A DNA stretch of 21,893 nucleotides from JALYQB01 sp035640155 (GTDB lineage Bacteria > Actinomycetota > Actinomycetes > Mycobacteriales > Pseudonocardiaceae): the NCBI GenBank assembly GCA_035640155.1, contig DASQWR010000107.1, forward strand, positions 1 through 21,893, given 5' to 3'. Of the stretch, positions 7,126-13,523 are shown piece after piece. How positions within the stretch are numbered: position 1 is the stretch's first letter; each line of letters opens with the position of its first letter. The notes under the pieces were generated by a model. The model was not told where the DNA came from and made no database searches. It saw only the letters and a program-made list of their open reading frames with translations. The translations under genes and the position numbers were made by a program.

Positions 7126-8319
7126 ATGGACCCGGTCCGGAACCCGTTCGCCCCCGGCGCCGGTCAGCGCCCGCCCGAGCTCGCCGGACGTGACCGCGAG
7201 CTCACCGCCTTCGAGGTCGTGCTGGAGCGGGTCGCCCGCGGTCGGCCGGAGCGGTCGCTGGTGCTCACCGGGCTGCGTGGAGTAGGCAAGACGGTGCTGC
7301 TCGGCGAGCTGCGGTCGATGGCGATGCGTCGCGGCTGGGGTGCCGGCAAGGTGGAGGCCCGCCCGGATGCCGGCCTGCGCAGGCCGCTTTCCGCGGCGCT
7401 GCACCGCGCCGTTCGTGACCTCGCCCTCAAGCACCGCGCTCCGGACCGCGTCGAGGAGGTGCTCGGGGTGCTCAAGGCGTTCGCGCTGCGAGCCAATCCC
7501 GACGGCGCCAAGCTCCGCGACCGGTGGCAGCCCGGCATCGACGTGCCCGCCACCTCGGGCCGAGCCGACTCGGGGGACATCGAAATCGATCTGGTGGAGC
7601 TGTTCAGCGAGGTGGCCGGCCTCGCCACCGACGTCGGCACCGGCGTCGCGCTGCTCGTCGACGAGATGCAGGACCTCGAGCCCGAGGACGTCTCGGCGTT
7701 GTGCGCGGCGTGCCACGAGCTGTCCCAGTCCGGCGCGCCGCTGGTGGTGGTCGGTGCCGGGTTGCCGCACCTGCCGGCCGTCCTGAGCGCATCGAAGTCC
7801 TACTCCGAACGCCTGTTCCGCTACCTCCGCATCGACCGGCTCGAACGGGAGGAGGCCGACCGGGCGGTCATCGCGCCGATCGGGCGGGAGGATGCGGAGA
7901 TCACCTCCGATGCGCTCGACGTGCTCTTCGAGACCTCCGGGGGCTACCCCTACTTTGTGCAGGCCTACGGCAAGGCGATCTGGGATGCGGCACCCATCTC
8001 GCCGATCGGCGTGCAGGACGTGCGGGTGGCCGCGCCGGAGGCCGAGGCCGAGCTGGCCGTCGGGTTCTTCGGCTCGCGTTACGAGCGCGCGACGCCGTCC
8101 GAGCGGGAGTACTTGCAGGCCATGGCCGAGCTCAGCAAGGGCCGCGACGAGCCGGTGGGCACCGCACGGGTCGCCGAGGAGCTCGGTCGCAAGTCGTCCT
8201 CGCTGTCCCCGGCTCGGGACAGCCTGCTCAAGAAGGGCCTCGTGTACTCCGGTGAGCGAGGTCACATCGCGTTCACGGTGCCGCACTTCGGACGGTTCCT
8301 GCTCGGCCGCGACGGGTGA
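7126..8319 (+). CDS. AAA ATPase of the Orc/Cdc6-like (STAND-related) type
   Basis: This 397-residue protein starts with an ELAGRDREL segment typical of Orc1/Cdc6-like ATPases. Walker A is GLRGVGKT (residues 49-56), Walker B is ALLVDE (175-180) followed by MQDL, and a sensor-1-like VVVGAGLPHLP follows. The C-terminal part has a winged-helix-like segment (SEREYLQAMAELSKG, GTARVAEELGRKSSSLSPARDSLLKKGLVY) and ends HFGRFLLGRDG. Stand-alone proteins of this kind are common in actinomycetes; their job is unknown, although many are annotated as ATP-binding proteins. There is no obvious partner gene on either side: the downstream neighbour is a dead GroES-like gene. The start follows the second copy of the direct repeat and lacks a separate ribosome binding site, which supports leaderless translation. 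Confidence 0.85.
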   Translation: MDPVRNPFAPGAGQRPPELAGRDRELTAFEVVLERVARGRPERSLVLTGLRGVGKTVLLGELRSMAMRRGWGAGKVEARPDAGLRRPLSAALHRAVRDLALKHRAPDRVEEVLGVLKAFALRANPDGAKLRDRWQPGIDVPATSGRADSGDIEIDLVELFSEVAGLATDVGTGVALLVDEMQDLEPEDVSALCAACHELSQSGAPLVVVGAGLPHLPAVLSASKSYSERLFRYLRIDRLEREEADRAVIAPIGREDAEITSDALDVLFETSGGYPYFVQAYGKAIWDAAPISPIGVQDVRVAAPEAEAELAVGFFGSRYERATPSEREYLQAMAELSKGRDEPVGTARVAEELGRKSSSLSPARDSLLKKGLVYSGERGHIAFTVPHFGRFLLGRDG

Positions 8320-8326
8320 CGCACTA

Positions 8327-8355
8327 ATGTGACTCAGGCCACATGACCGACATGT
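8327..8355 (+). promoter_or_regulatory. CRP/GlxR-like palindrome with an overlapping second inverted repeat
   Basis: ATGTGA-CTCAGG-CCACAT (8327-8344) matches the TGTGA-N6-TCACA operator of CRP-family regulators with one mismatch. A second inverted repeat, ACATG-ACCGA-CATGT, overlaps at 8341-8355. The site lies eight bases after the ATPase stop and about 200 bases upstream of the broken GroES-like gene, so it is unclear which living gene it would control. Confidence 0.45.
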
Positions 8356-8534
8356 AACGGGGGCTGGAACCGCCGCGATGTCCCGGTTGGCCCCGCGGTG
8401 CTGTCGGACCCCCGACCTGGCAGCGTCGTGGGGCTCTCCACGCCCGGATGGCGACGGCGATGATTCCGCTCGGCCACCATCGCTGGACGAGTCGTGGCGA
8501 CGCCCCGAACGGCGCTGGGGCGCGGCGCAACCCG

Positions 8535-8540
8535 TACCCT
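8535..8540 (+). promoter_or_regulatory. -10 element upstream of the broken GroES-like gene
   Basis: TACCCT is followed by six bases (CTGCAT) and the GTG at 8547, which is the natural start of the GroES-like frame. The promoter seems intact although the gene is not. Confidence 0.5.
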
Positions 8541-8546
8541 CTGCAT

Positions 8547-8731
8547 GTGCCCGACAGCAAGCTGCAGGTCCAGATGCTGCACGACCGCGTGATGGTGCGC
8601 ACCGTGGGCGGCGACGGCGGAAGTGGCCAGGCGGTTGTCGTGGGGAGAGGTCTACGGGGTCGGGCAGCACGTGCGCACCGTCGAGGTGGGCGACCGCGTG
8701 CTGTTCAGTGCCGAGGACCAGTCCGTGACAC
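8547..8731 (+). pseudogene. GroES-like (chaperonin 10 family) co-chaperone, frameshifted and truncated
   Basis: The frame from GTG 8547 gives VPDSKLQVQMLHDRVMVRTVGGDGGSGQA, the N-terminus of the actinobacterial stand-alone GroES-like protein. It then shifts: the next frame reads RLSWGEVYGVGQHVRTVEVG and DRVLFSAEDQ, which is the second half of the same fold. The GGGILIPATAQVGR segment that normally joins the two is missing, consistent with a small deletion that also shifts the frame. The C-terminal strand (YLVLRERDIHAV-type) is also absent; the sequence runs into the region upstream of the VanW gene. Assignment is from family memory. A working GroES-like function is unlikely. Confidence 0.72.
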
Positions 8732-8803
8732 CACGTGAGCGGGGTAGGCACGAGCGGAGTGGACACCAGTGGCATCGCCCAAGCTGACGGGGAGCGCACC
8801 GAG

Positions 8804-10522
8804 ATGATCGCCACTCTCGAGCCGGACACCGAGGGCGATGGCCGCGGTCGTGCGCAGCGCCGAGCAGCCCTCGTCGCGGCCGCCGTGCTGGGTTTGCTCG
8901 CCCTCGTGTACGGCATCGATCTCGGTCTCTCCCGGGGTGAGGTACCGCGTGGCGTCACCGTTGCCGGCGTGCCGGTCGGCGGCCTGGAACGCCCCGTCGC
9001 GGAGCAGCGGCTGCGGGAGGAGATCGAGCCGCGGCTCACCGAGCCGGTGCCGGTGCGTGCCGGAACCATTCAGACCACCCTCGACCCGGCCGCTGCCGGT
9101 CTCGGGCTCGACTGGCCGACCACCCTCGACCAGGCCGGCGAGCAGCCGCTCAACCCGTGGACCCGGCTGACGTCGCTGTTCACCTCCCGGGAGGTCGGAG
9201 TGGTGACCACTGCCGATCGGGAGCGGCTCCTCGGCGCGCTCGAGGCCCTGCGGCCGCAGACCGATCGGCCCCCCGCCGAGGGCACCATCCGGTTCGAGGG
9301 CACCACGCCGGTCCCGGTGGACCCGGTGCCCGGGCAGAACCTGGAGGTCGCGGGCGCGACCGAGGCGATGCGCGCCGGCTGGGCCAGCGGCCGTCCGGTC
9401 ACCCTGCCGGTGCGCGTGATTCCGGTCAGCACCACTCCCGAGGGCATCCGCACCGCGATCACCGAGATCGCCGAGCCGGCGGTGTCCGGGCCGGTGACCA
9501 TTACCGGCGACGGCGCGAAGGCGATACTCGAGCCGGAGGTGATCGCCACCGCGCTGCGGTTCGCGCCAGCCGGCAACGGAGGTCTCACGGTCACCGTCGA
9601 CGGCCCGATCGTGATCGGCGCACTCGCGCCCCAGCTGGCCCGCACCGAGATGCGGGGCCGGGATGCCGAGATCGTCTTTCAAGGAAGCACGCCGACGGTG
9701 GTCCCCTCCGTCGACGGCCGCACCATCGACTGGCCGAAGAGTCTCGAGCCGCTCATGGAGGTGCTCGCCCGCACCGAGGACCGCATGCTGCCGGCGCTCT
9801 ACGTCGACCAGCCCGCGAAGTTCACCACCGAGGAGGCGAACGCGCTCGACGCCGGACAGGTGATCAGCTCGTTCACCACCGGTGGGTTCGCCGCCGACTC
9901 GGGCCGCAACATCCGGCGCATCGCGGAGCAGGTCAACGGCACTGTCGTCGAGCCGGGGGCGACGTTCAGCCTCAACGGGCTCACCGCCCCGCGCAACGCC
10001 GCGAACGGGTACGTCGAGGCCGGGATCATCGAGGACGGGCGGCCGAAGCGCGGTATCGGGGGCGGCGTGTCCCAGTTCGCGACCACGCTCTACAACGCCT
10101 CCTACTTCGCCGGAATGACCGACGTGGAGCACCAGGAGCACAGTTACTACATCAGCCGCTATCCAGCCGGGCGGGAGGCGACGGTGTTCGAGGGTGCGAT
10201 CGACCTGAGGTTCCGCAACGACGGGCGCACCCCGGTGCTCATCCAGACCGTGTGGACCCCGTCGGACGTCACCGTGCGGTTCCTCGGTAGCAAGCAGTAC
10301 GACGTGGAGTCCATCACGGGACCGCGGACGGACTTCACCGAACCGCAGACGCAGACCATCGCGGGGGAGCCGTGCACTTCCAGCAGTGGCTCGCCGGGAT
10401 TCACCGTCACCGACACCCGGATACTGCGGGATCCGGGCAGCGGCGCGGTGGTCGACCGTCAGACCCGTCAGGTCACCTACGACCCGCAGCCGATCGTCGT
10501 CTGCGAGTCTGCGGGCGGCTGA
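8804..10522 (+). CDS. VanW family membrane-anchored protein with peptidoglycan-binding-like domains
   Basis: One transmembrane helix near the N-terminus (ALVAAAVLGLLALVYGIDL) is followed by an extracytoplasmic region beginning RGEVPRGVTVAGVPVGGL, the usual lead-in to PG_binding_4 domains, two of which are likely. The VanW domain starts near ISSFTTGGFAADSGRNI and includes GATFSLNGL, GIIEDGRPKRGIGGGVSQFATTLYNASYFAG and EHSYYISRYPAGREATV. VanW proteins are linked to the cell wall, but their reaction is unknown. I choose ATG 8804, with GGGGAG nine bases upstream. The frame is open from GTG 8735, but those 23 codons use more A/T-ending codons and overlap the dead GroES-like gene. The gene is convergent with fadE5. 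Confidence 0.88.
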   Translation: MIATLEPDTEGDGRGRAQRRAALVAAAVLGLLALVYGIDLGLSRGEVPRGVTVAGVPVGGLERPVAEQRLREEIEPRLTEPVPVRAGTIQTTLDPAAAGLGLDWPTTLDQAGEQPLNPWTRLTSLFTSREVGVVTTADRERLLGALEALRPQTDRPPAEGTIRFEGTTPVPVDPVPGQNLEVAGATEAMRAGWASGRPVTLPVRVIPVSTTPEGIRTAITEIAEPAVSGPVTITGDGAKAILEPEVIATALRFAPAGNGGLTVTVDGPIVIGALAPQLARTEMRGRDAEIVFQGSTPTVVPSVDGRTIDWPKSLEPLMEVLARTEDRMLPALYVDQPAKFTTEEANALDAGQVISSFTTGGFAADSGRNIRRIAEQVNGTVVEPGATFSLNGLTAPRNAANGYVEAGIIEDGRPKRGIGGGVSQFATTLYNASYFAGMTDVEHQEHSYYISRYPAGREATVFEGAIDLRFRNDGRTPVLIQTVWTPSDVTVRFLGSKQYDVESITGPRTDFTEPQTQTIAGEPCTSSSGSPGFTVTDTRILRDPGSGAVVDRQTRQVTYDPQPIVVCESAGG

Positions 10523-10524
10523 CG

Positions 10525-10543
10525 CGGTGCGGGCTACGCACCG
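10525..10543 (+). terminator. Hairpin between convergent VanW and fadE5 genes
   Basis: CGGTGCG-GGCTA-CGCACCG is a perfect 7-bp GC-rich stem located three bases after the VanW stop and 12 bases from the fadE5 stop. It lacks a U-run but could end transcription from both sides. Confidence 0.55.
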
Positions 10544-10555
10544 GCGCGCCGACGG

Positions 10556-12415
10556 TCAGAAGGCGGCTTCGGGGAGGTCCATCAGGGCGTTGTCGGTCGC
10601 CTCGACGACCGCTCGGCGGGCGGTGAGCTCCGGCAGCACCGTCTTCGCGAAGAACGACGCCGCGGCGACCTTGCCCTCGTAGAAGGCGCGGTCCTTGGCG
10701 CTCGCTTGCCCGGCGAGCGCGGCCAGGGCCACCTCGGCGTGGCGCAGCAGCAGCCAGGCGATGACGACGTCACCAGCGCTCATCAGGAGGCGGACGGTGT
10801 TCTGCGCGACCTTGTAGGTGTCGCGCGGATCCTCCTGCGCCGACGTCAGGAACCCGATCATGGTGCCGAGCATGTCCTGCAGATCGGCGAGAGCCTGCGC
10901 GAGCAGCCCGCGCTCCTCCTTGAGCCGGCCGTTGCCCCCCTCGTCATCGAGAAAGGTCTGGATCTCGCCGGAGAGGAACCCGATCGCCCGCCCCTTGTCC
11001 CGGACGATCTTGCGGAAGAAGAAGTCCTGCGACTGGATGCCCGTGGTTCCCTCGTACAGGCTGTCGATCTTGGCGTCACGGATGTACTGCTCGATGGGGT
11101 AGTCCTGCAGGAAGCCCGAACCACCGAGGGTCTGCAGCGACAGCGTGAGCATCTCGTAGGCCCGCTCCGAACCCACCCCCTTCACGATCGGCAGCAGCAG
11201 GTCGTTCACCCGCTCGGCCAGCTCGACGTCATCATTCCCGGAGGACCTCCCTGCGGACCGAGCCAGCGCCACCTGGTCCTGGAAACACGCGGTGTAGAGG
11301 TAGAGCGCCCGCAACCCCTCGGCGTAGGACTTCTGCAGCATCAGCATCCGGCGGACGTCAGGGTGCTGGGTGATGCTCACCCGCGGCGCGGCTTTGTCCA
11401 GCATCTGTGTGATGTCCGCGCCCTGCACGCGCTGCTTGGCGTAGGCGAGTGCGTTGAGGTAGCCGGTGGACAGGGTGGCGATGGCCTTGGTGCCGACCAT
11501 CATCCGGGCGTACTCGATCACCTGGAACATCTGGGCGATGCCGTCGTGCACGCCGCCGACGAGCCAGCCCACCGCGGGGCGGCCGTGCTGCCCGAAGGTC
11601 AGCTCGCAGGTGGTGGAGACCTTGAGCCCCATCTTGTGCTCGACGCCGGTGACGTAGGCGCCGTTTCGCTCGCCGAGCCCACCGGTCTCGGCGTCGAAGT
11701 GGAACTTCGGCACCAAGAAGAGACTCAGCCCCTTGGTGCCCGGAACAGTGTCGATCCCCGGCCCCGTGGGCCTGGCCAGCACCAGGTGCACGATGTTCTC
11801 GGTCAGGTCGTGCTCGGCGGAGGTGATGAAGCGCTTCACGCCCTCGATGTGCCACGTGCCGTCGGGCTGCGGGATCGCCTTGGTGCGGCCGGCGCCGACG
11901 TCGGAGCCGGCGTCGGGCTCGGTGAGCACCATGGTTGCGCCCCAGCCCTTCTCGATCATCAGCTCGGCCCAGCGCTGCTGCTCGGGGGTGCCGTTGCGAT
12001 GCACCACCCGGGCCATGCTCGGGCCGGACAGGTACATGAAGGCCGCCGGATTGGAGCCGAGCAGCAGTTCGGAGCAGGCCCAGCGCAGGGTGGCCGGGGC
12101 GCCGAAGCCGCCGAGGTCTGACGGCAGATCGAGCCGATACCACTCGCCGTCCCACAGCGCCTGGAACGACTTCCGGAAGGCCGCGGGCAGCTCGACGGTG
12201 TGTGAGCCCGCGTCGAACACCGGAGGGTTGCGGTCGCCCTCGGTGAACGACTCGGCCAGCGGGCCCGTCGCCAGCCGGTCGATCTCGCTCAACACGTCCC
12301 GGGCGATCTGCTCGTCCATCTCGGCGAACGGGCCGGTGCCCAGCCGCTCCTGGACGCAGAACACCTCGAAGAGGTTGAACTCCAGGTCGCGGAGATTGCT
12401 CTTGTAGTGACCCAT
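10556..12415 (-). CDS. fadE5: Acyl-CoA dehydrogenase, FadE5-like
   Basis: This 619-residue protein aligns along its length, as I recall it, with mycobacterial FadE5. It begins MGHYKSNLRD, has the FAD/substrate segment VLTEPDAGSDVGA (residues 163-175) and the HxVEHKMGLKVSTTCEL-type region near 259-272. Near 428-443 is TLGGSGFLQDYPIEQY. The catalytic Glu is Glu455 in SLYEGTTGIQSQDFF. The enzyme performs the first, FAD-dependent step of fatty acyl-CoA beta-oxidation and gives electrons to ETF. It is about 600 residues, longer than ordinary acyl-CoA dehydrogenases, because of the extra C-terminal helical domain (from about 485). ATG 12415 has GGAG six bases upstream; the frame is open further upstream but across the operator region. 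Two copies of a shared 12-bp motif lie 45-82 bases before the start. Confidence 0.95.
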   Translation of the reverse strand: MGHYKSNLRDLEFNLFEVFCVQERLGTGPFAEMDEQIARDVLSEIDRLATGPLAESFTEGDRNPPVFDAGSHTVELPAAFRKSFQALWDGEWYRLDLPSDLGGFGAPATLRWACSELLLGSNPAAFMYLSGPSMARVVHRNGTPEQQRWAELMIEKGWGATMVLTEPDAGSDVGAGRTKAIPQPDGTWHIEGVKRFITSAEHDLTENIVHLVLARPTGPGIDTVPGTKGLSLFLVPKFHFDAETGGLGERNGAYVTGVEHKMGLKVSTTCELTFGQHGRPAVGWLVGGVHDGIAQMFQVIEYARMMVGTKAIATLSTGYLNALAYAKQRVQGADITQMLDKAAPRVSITQHPDVRRMLMLQKSYAEGLRALYLYTACFQDQVALARSAGRSSGNDDVELAERVNDLLLPIVKGVGSERAYEMLTLSLQTLGGSGFLQDYPIEQYIRDAKIDSLYEGTTGIQSQDFFFRKIVRDKGRAIGFLSGEIQTFLDDEGGNGRLKEERGLLAQALADLQDMLGTMIGFLTSAQEDPRDTYKVAQNTVRLLMSAGDVVIAWLLLRHAEVALAALAGQASAKDRAFYEGKVAAASFFAKTVLPELTARRAVVEATDNALMDLPEAAF

Positions 12416-12459
12416 GTCTGGCTCCGAGAACTGGCATCGCTGGTGTACGTCCAGCGTGC

Positions 12460-12497
12460 TACTGACCGGTAACCTCAGGATATTACTGTCGGGTAAC
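12460..12497 (-). promoter_or_regulatory. Tandem operator and -10 box upstream of fadE5
   Basis: Plus-strand coordinates 12460-12473 (TACTGACCGGTAAC) and 12484-12497 (TACTGTCGGGTAAC) are near-palindromic copies 24 bases apart. On the minus strand TAATAT (12480-12485) between them is a plausible -10 box. Copy one lies over the spacer and copy two over the expected transcription start, a layout suited to repression by a TetR-type regulator. A related site lies upstream of the EtfD gene. Confidence 0.6.
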
Positions 12498-12531
12498 TCC
12501 TGCAAGCTGCAGCAGGAGCTTCGCCTTGCGG

Positions 12532-12948
12532 TCAGGTCGGTAACCGCCAGCACATCCGCACGGTGGTGCCCTGATGGTCGTGGTGCACCTCGACGTGGTG
12601 GGCGAGCTGGTGGATGAGGGGCAGCCCGCGGCCACGATGGCTGTTCGCCTCGGCGCCTCGGGGGCGCCACCGGCCGCTGTCGCTCACAGCGACGAGTACC
12701 CGCAGGTCGTCCGTGCACGCCGCTTCCAGCTGGAAGTGGCCGTGCTGTCCGGGCTGGTAGGCGTGGTCGACCACGTTCGCCATGGCTTCGTACGAGGCGA
12801 GGACGAGATCGTCGACGTCGCGCGGTGGGAGACCGGCGAGGGTTGCCCAGTCGGCGAGCGCGCGCCTGACGGGGCCGAGCGCCTCGGCTATGGCGGGAAC
12901 GTCAACGAAGGTCAGGGGCGGTGGATCGTCGACGAGTCGAACTCCCAT
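12532..12948 (-). CDS. RsbW-like anti-sigma factor serine kinase (HATPase)
   Basis: This 138-residue protein has a single histidine-kinase-type ATPase (GHKL) fold. The N box is YEAMANVVDHAY (residues 53-64), the G1 region VSDSGRW (88-94), and the G2 loop RGRGLPLIHQL (105-115). It ends with the strand GTTVRMCWRLP. RsbW-like proteins bind and may phosphorylate anti-sigma antagonists, and often hold a SigB/SigF-type sigma factor. No antagonist or sigma gene is adjacent. ATG 12948 has a purine-rich AGGAGG directly before it, slightly close (two bases). A longer frame from 13023 adds an Arg-rich stretch without homology. Confidence 0.85.
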   Translation of the reverse strand: MGVRLVDDPPPLTFVDVPAIAEALGPVRRALADWATLAGLPPRDVDDLVLASYEAMANVVDHAYQPGQHGHFQLEAACTDDLRVLVAVSDSGRWRPRGAEANSHRGRGLPLIHQLAHHVEVHHDHQGTTVRMCWRLPT

Positions 12949-13328
12949 CTCCTCCTGGTCACCCCCACCGGCCTCCGGGTTCTGCCACCGTCGACGAGCA
13001 CGTCGCTGTCGGCGGTCCTGCATTTCGGGGGGCTACCCCCGATGGATGCCCGTCACACCAACCGTGCCGGCGCGACCTCGATCCGAGGATCGACGAGCGA
13101 TGAGTTCCGCATCCTTGGCAGGACTACCCGTCCGGAAGGCCACGACGAGATGATCATGATGCAGGCGCAGCTTCATGGGCGGCGCGTTCCCCGGTGCCAT
13201 TAGTAGAGACCTGACAGCTACGGGTAATCCGCACCGCCTTGGTGACCGAACGGGAAGACCCACCGGAACGGGCTCAAGGCAGACTTCTTGCACCAGCAAC
13301 TTGAAGCGCAGCCACACCTGATGCCACT
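12949..13328. other. 380-bp intergenic region without a supported gene
   Basis: This is the region between the RsbW-like gene and the tRNA-Gly terminator. A minus-strand frame at 13033-13200 (55 codons, beginning MAPGNAPPMKLRLHHDHL) exists, but I see no ribosome binding site or family match, so I do not annotate it. No repeats or clear promoters were seen. Confidence 0.4.
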
Positions 13329-13383
13329 CACGACGAAGGCCCAGGTCTATTGAGATCTACCCCTGACTTGGGCCTTCGTCGTG
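13329..13383 (-). terminator. Long hairpin terminator after tRNA-Gly
   Basis: A 19-bp stem (13329-13347 against 13365-13383, 18 of 19 Watson-Crick with one G-U) encloses a 17-base loop. The core is ACGAAGGCCC/GGGCCTTCGT, the familiar form of actinobacterial terminators. It abuts the CCA end of the tRNA gene on the minus strand. No U-run follows. Confidence 0.75.
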
Positions 13384-13455
13384 GAGCGGATGACGGGAAT
13401 CGAACCCGCATCTAGAGCTTGGGAAGCTCTCATTCTACCATTGAACTACATCCGC
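13382..13455 (-). tRNA. tRNA-Gly (anticodon CCC)
   Basis: Read on the minus strand, the gene begins GCGGATG and ends CATCCGC plus discriminator T, giving a 7-bp acceptor stem. The D arm has TTCAATGGTAGAA, the anticodon stem AGAGC/GCTCT encloses the loop TTCCCAA with CCC at positions 34-36, and the T arm reads GGGTTCGATTCCC. The following CCA (13384-13382) seems encoded. Without CCA the gene is 13385-13455. It faces away from dcd; a tRNA-Gly beside dcd also occurs, as I recall, in mycobacteria. Confidence 0.95.
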
Positions 13456-13487
13456 AGCGGTGGTCAGCCTACATGATGCCGCGTGCG

Positions 13488-13517
13488 TTGAGGGCACGCC
13501 CGAGCGGTCGATAGGGT
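13488..13517 (+). promoter_or_regulatory. dcd promoter, leaderless
   Basis: A -35 box TTGAGG (13488-13493), an 18-base spacer and a -10 box TAGGGT (13512-13517) are followed by exactly six bases and the GTG start at 13524. No ribosome binding site is present. This is the most complete of the leaderless promoters in the left and middle parts of the window. Confidence 0.65.
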
Positions 13518-13523
13518 GACGCC

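Noticed and set aside
8735..8803. Upstream GTG start for the VanW protein
   Set aside because: It overlaps the GroES-like remnant, uses more A/T-ending codons and has no ribosome binding site, whereas ATG 8804 has GGGGAG.
13033..13200. Minus-strand 55-codon frame upstream of the RsbW-like gene
   Set aside because: No ribosome binding site, recognisable domain or promoter; likely chance in GC-rich DNA.
13382..13455. tRNA-Gly as an integration (att) site
   Set aside because: No duplicated tRNA 3' end or integrase gene is present in the window, and a tRNA next to dcd looks like conserved order.
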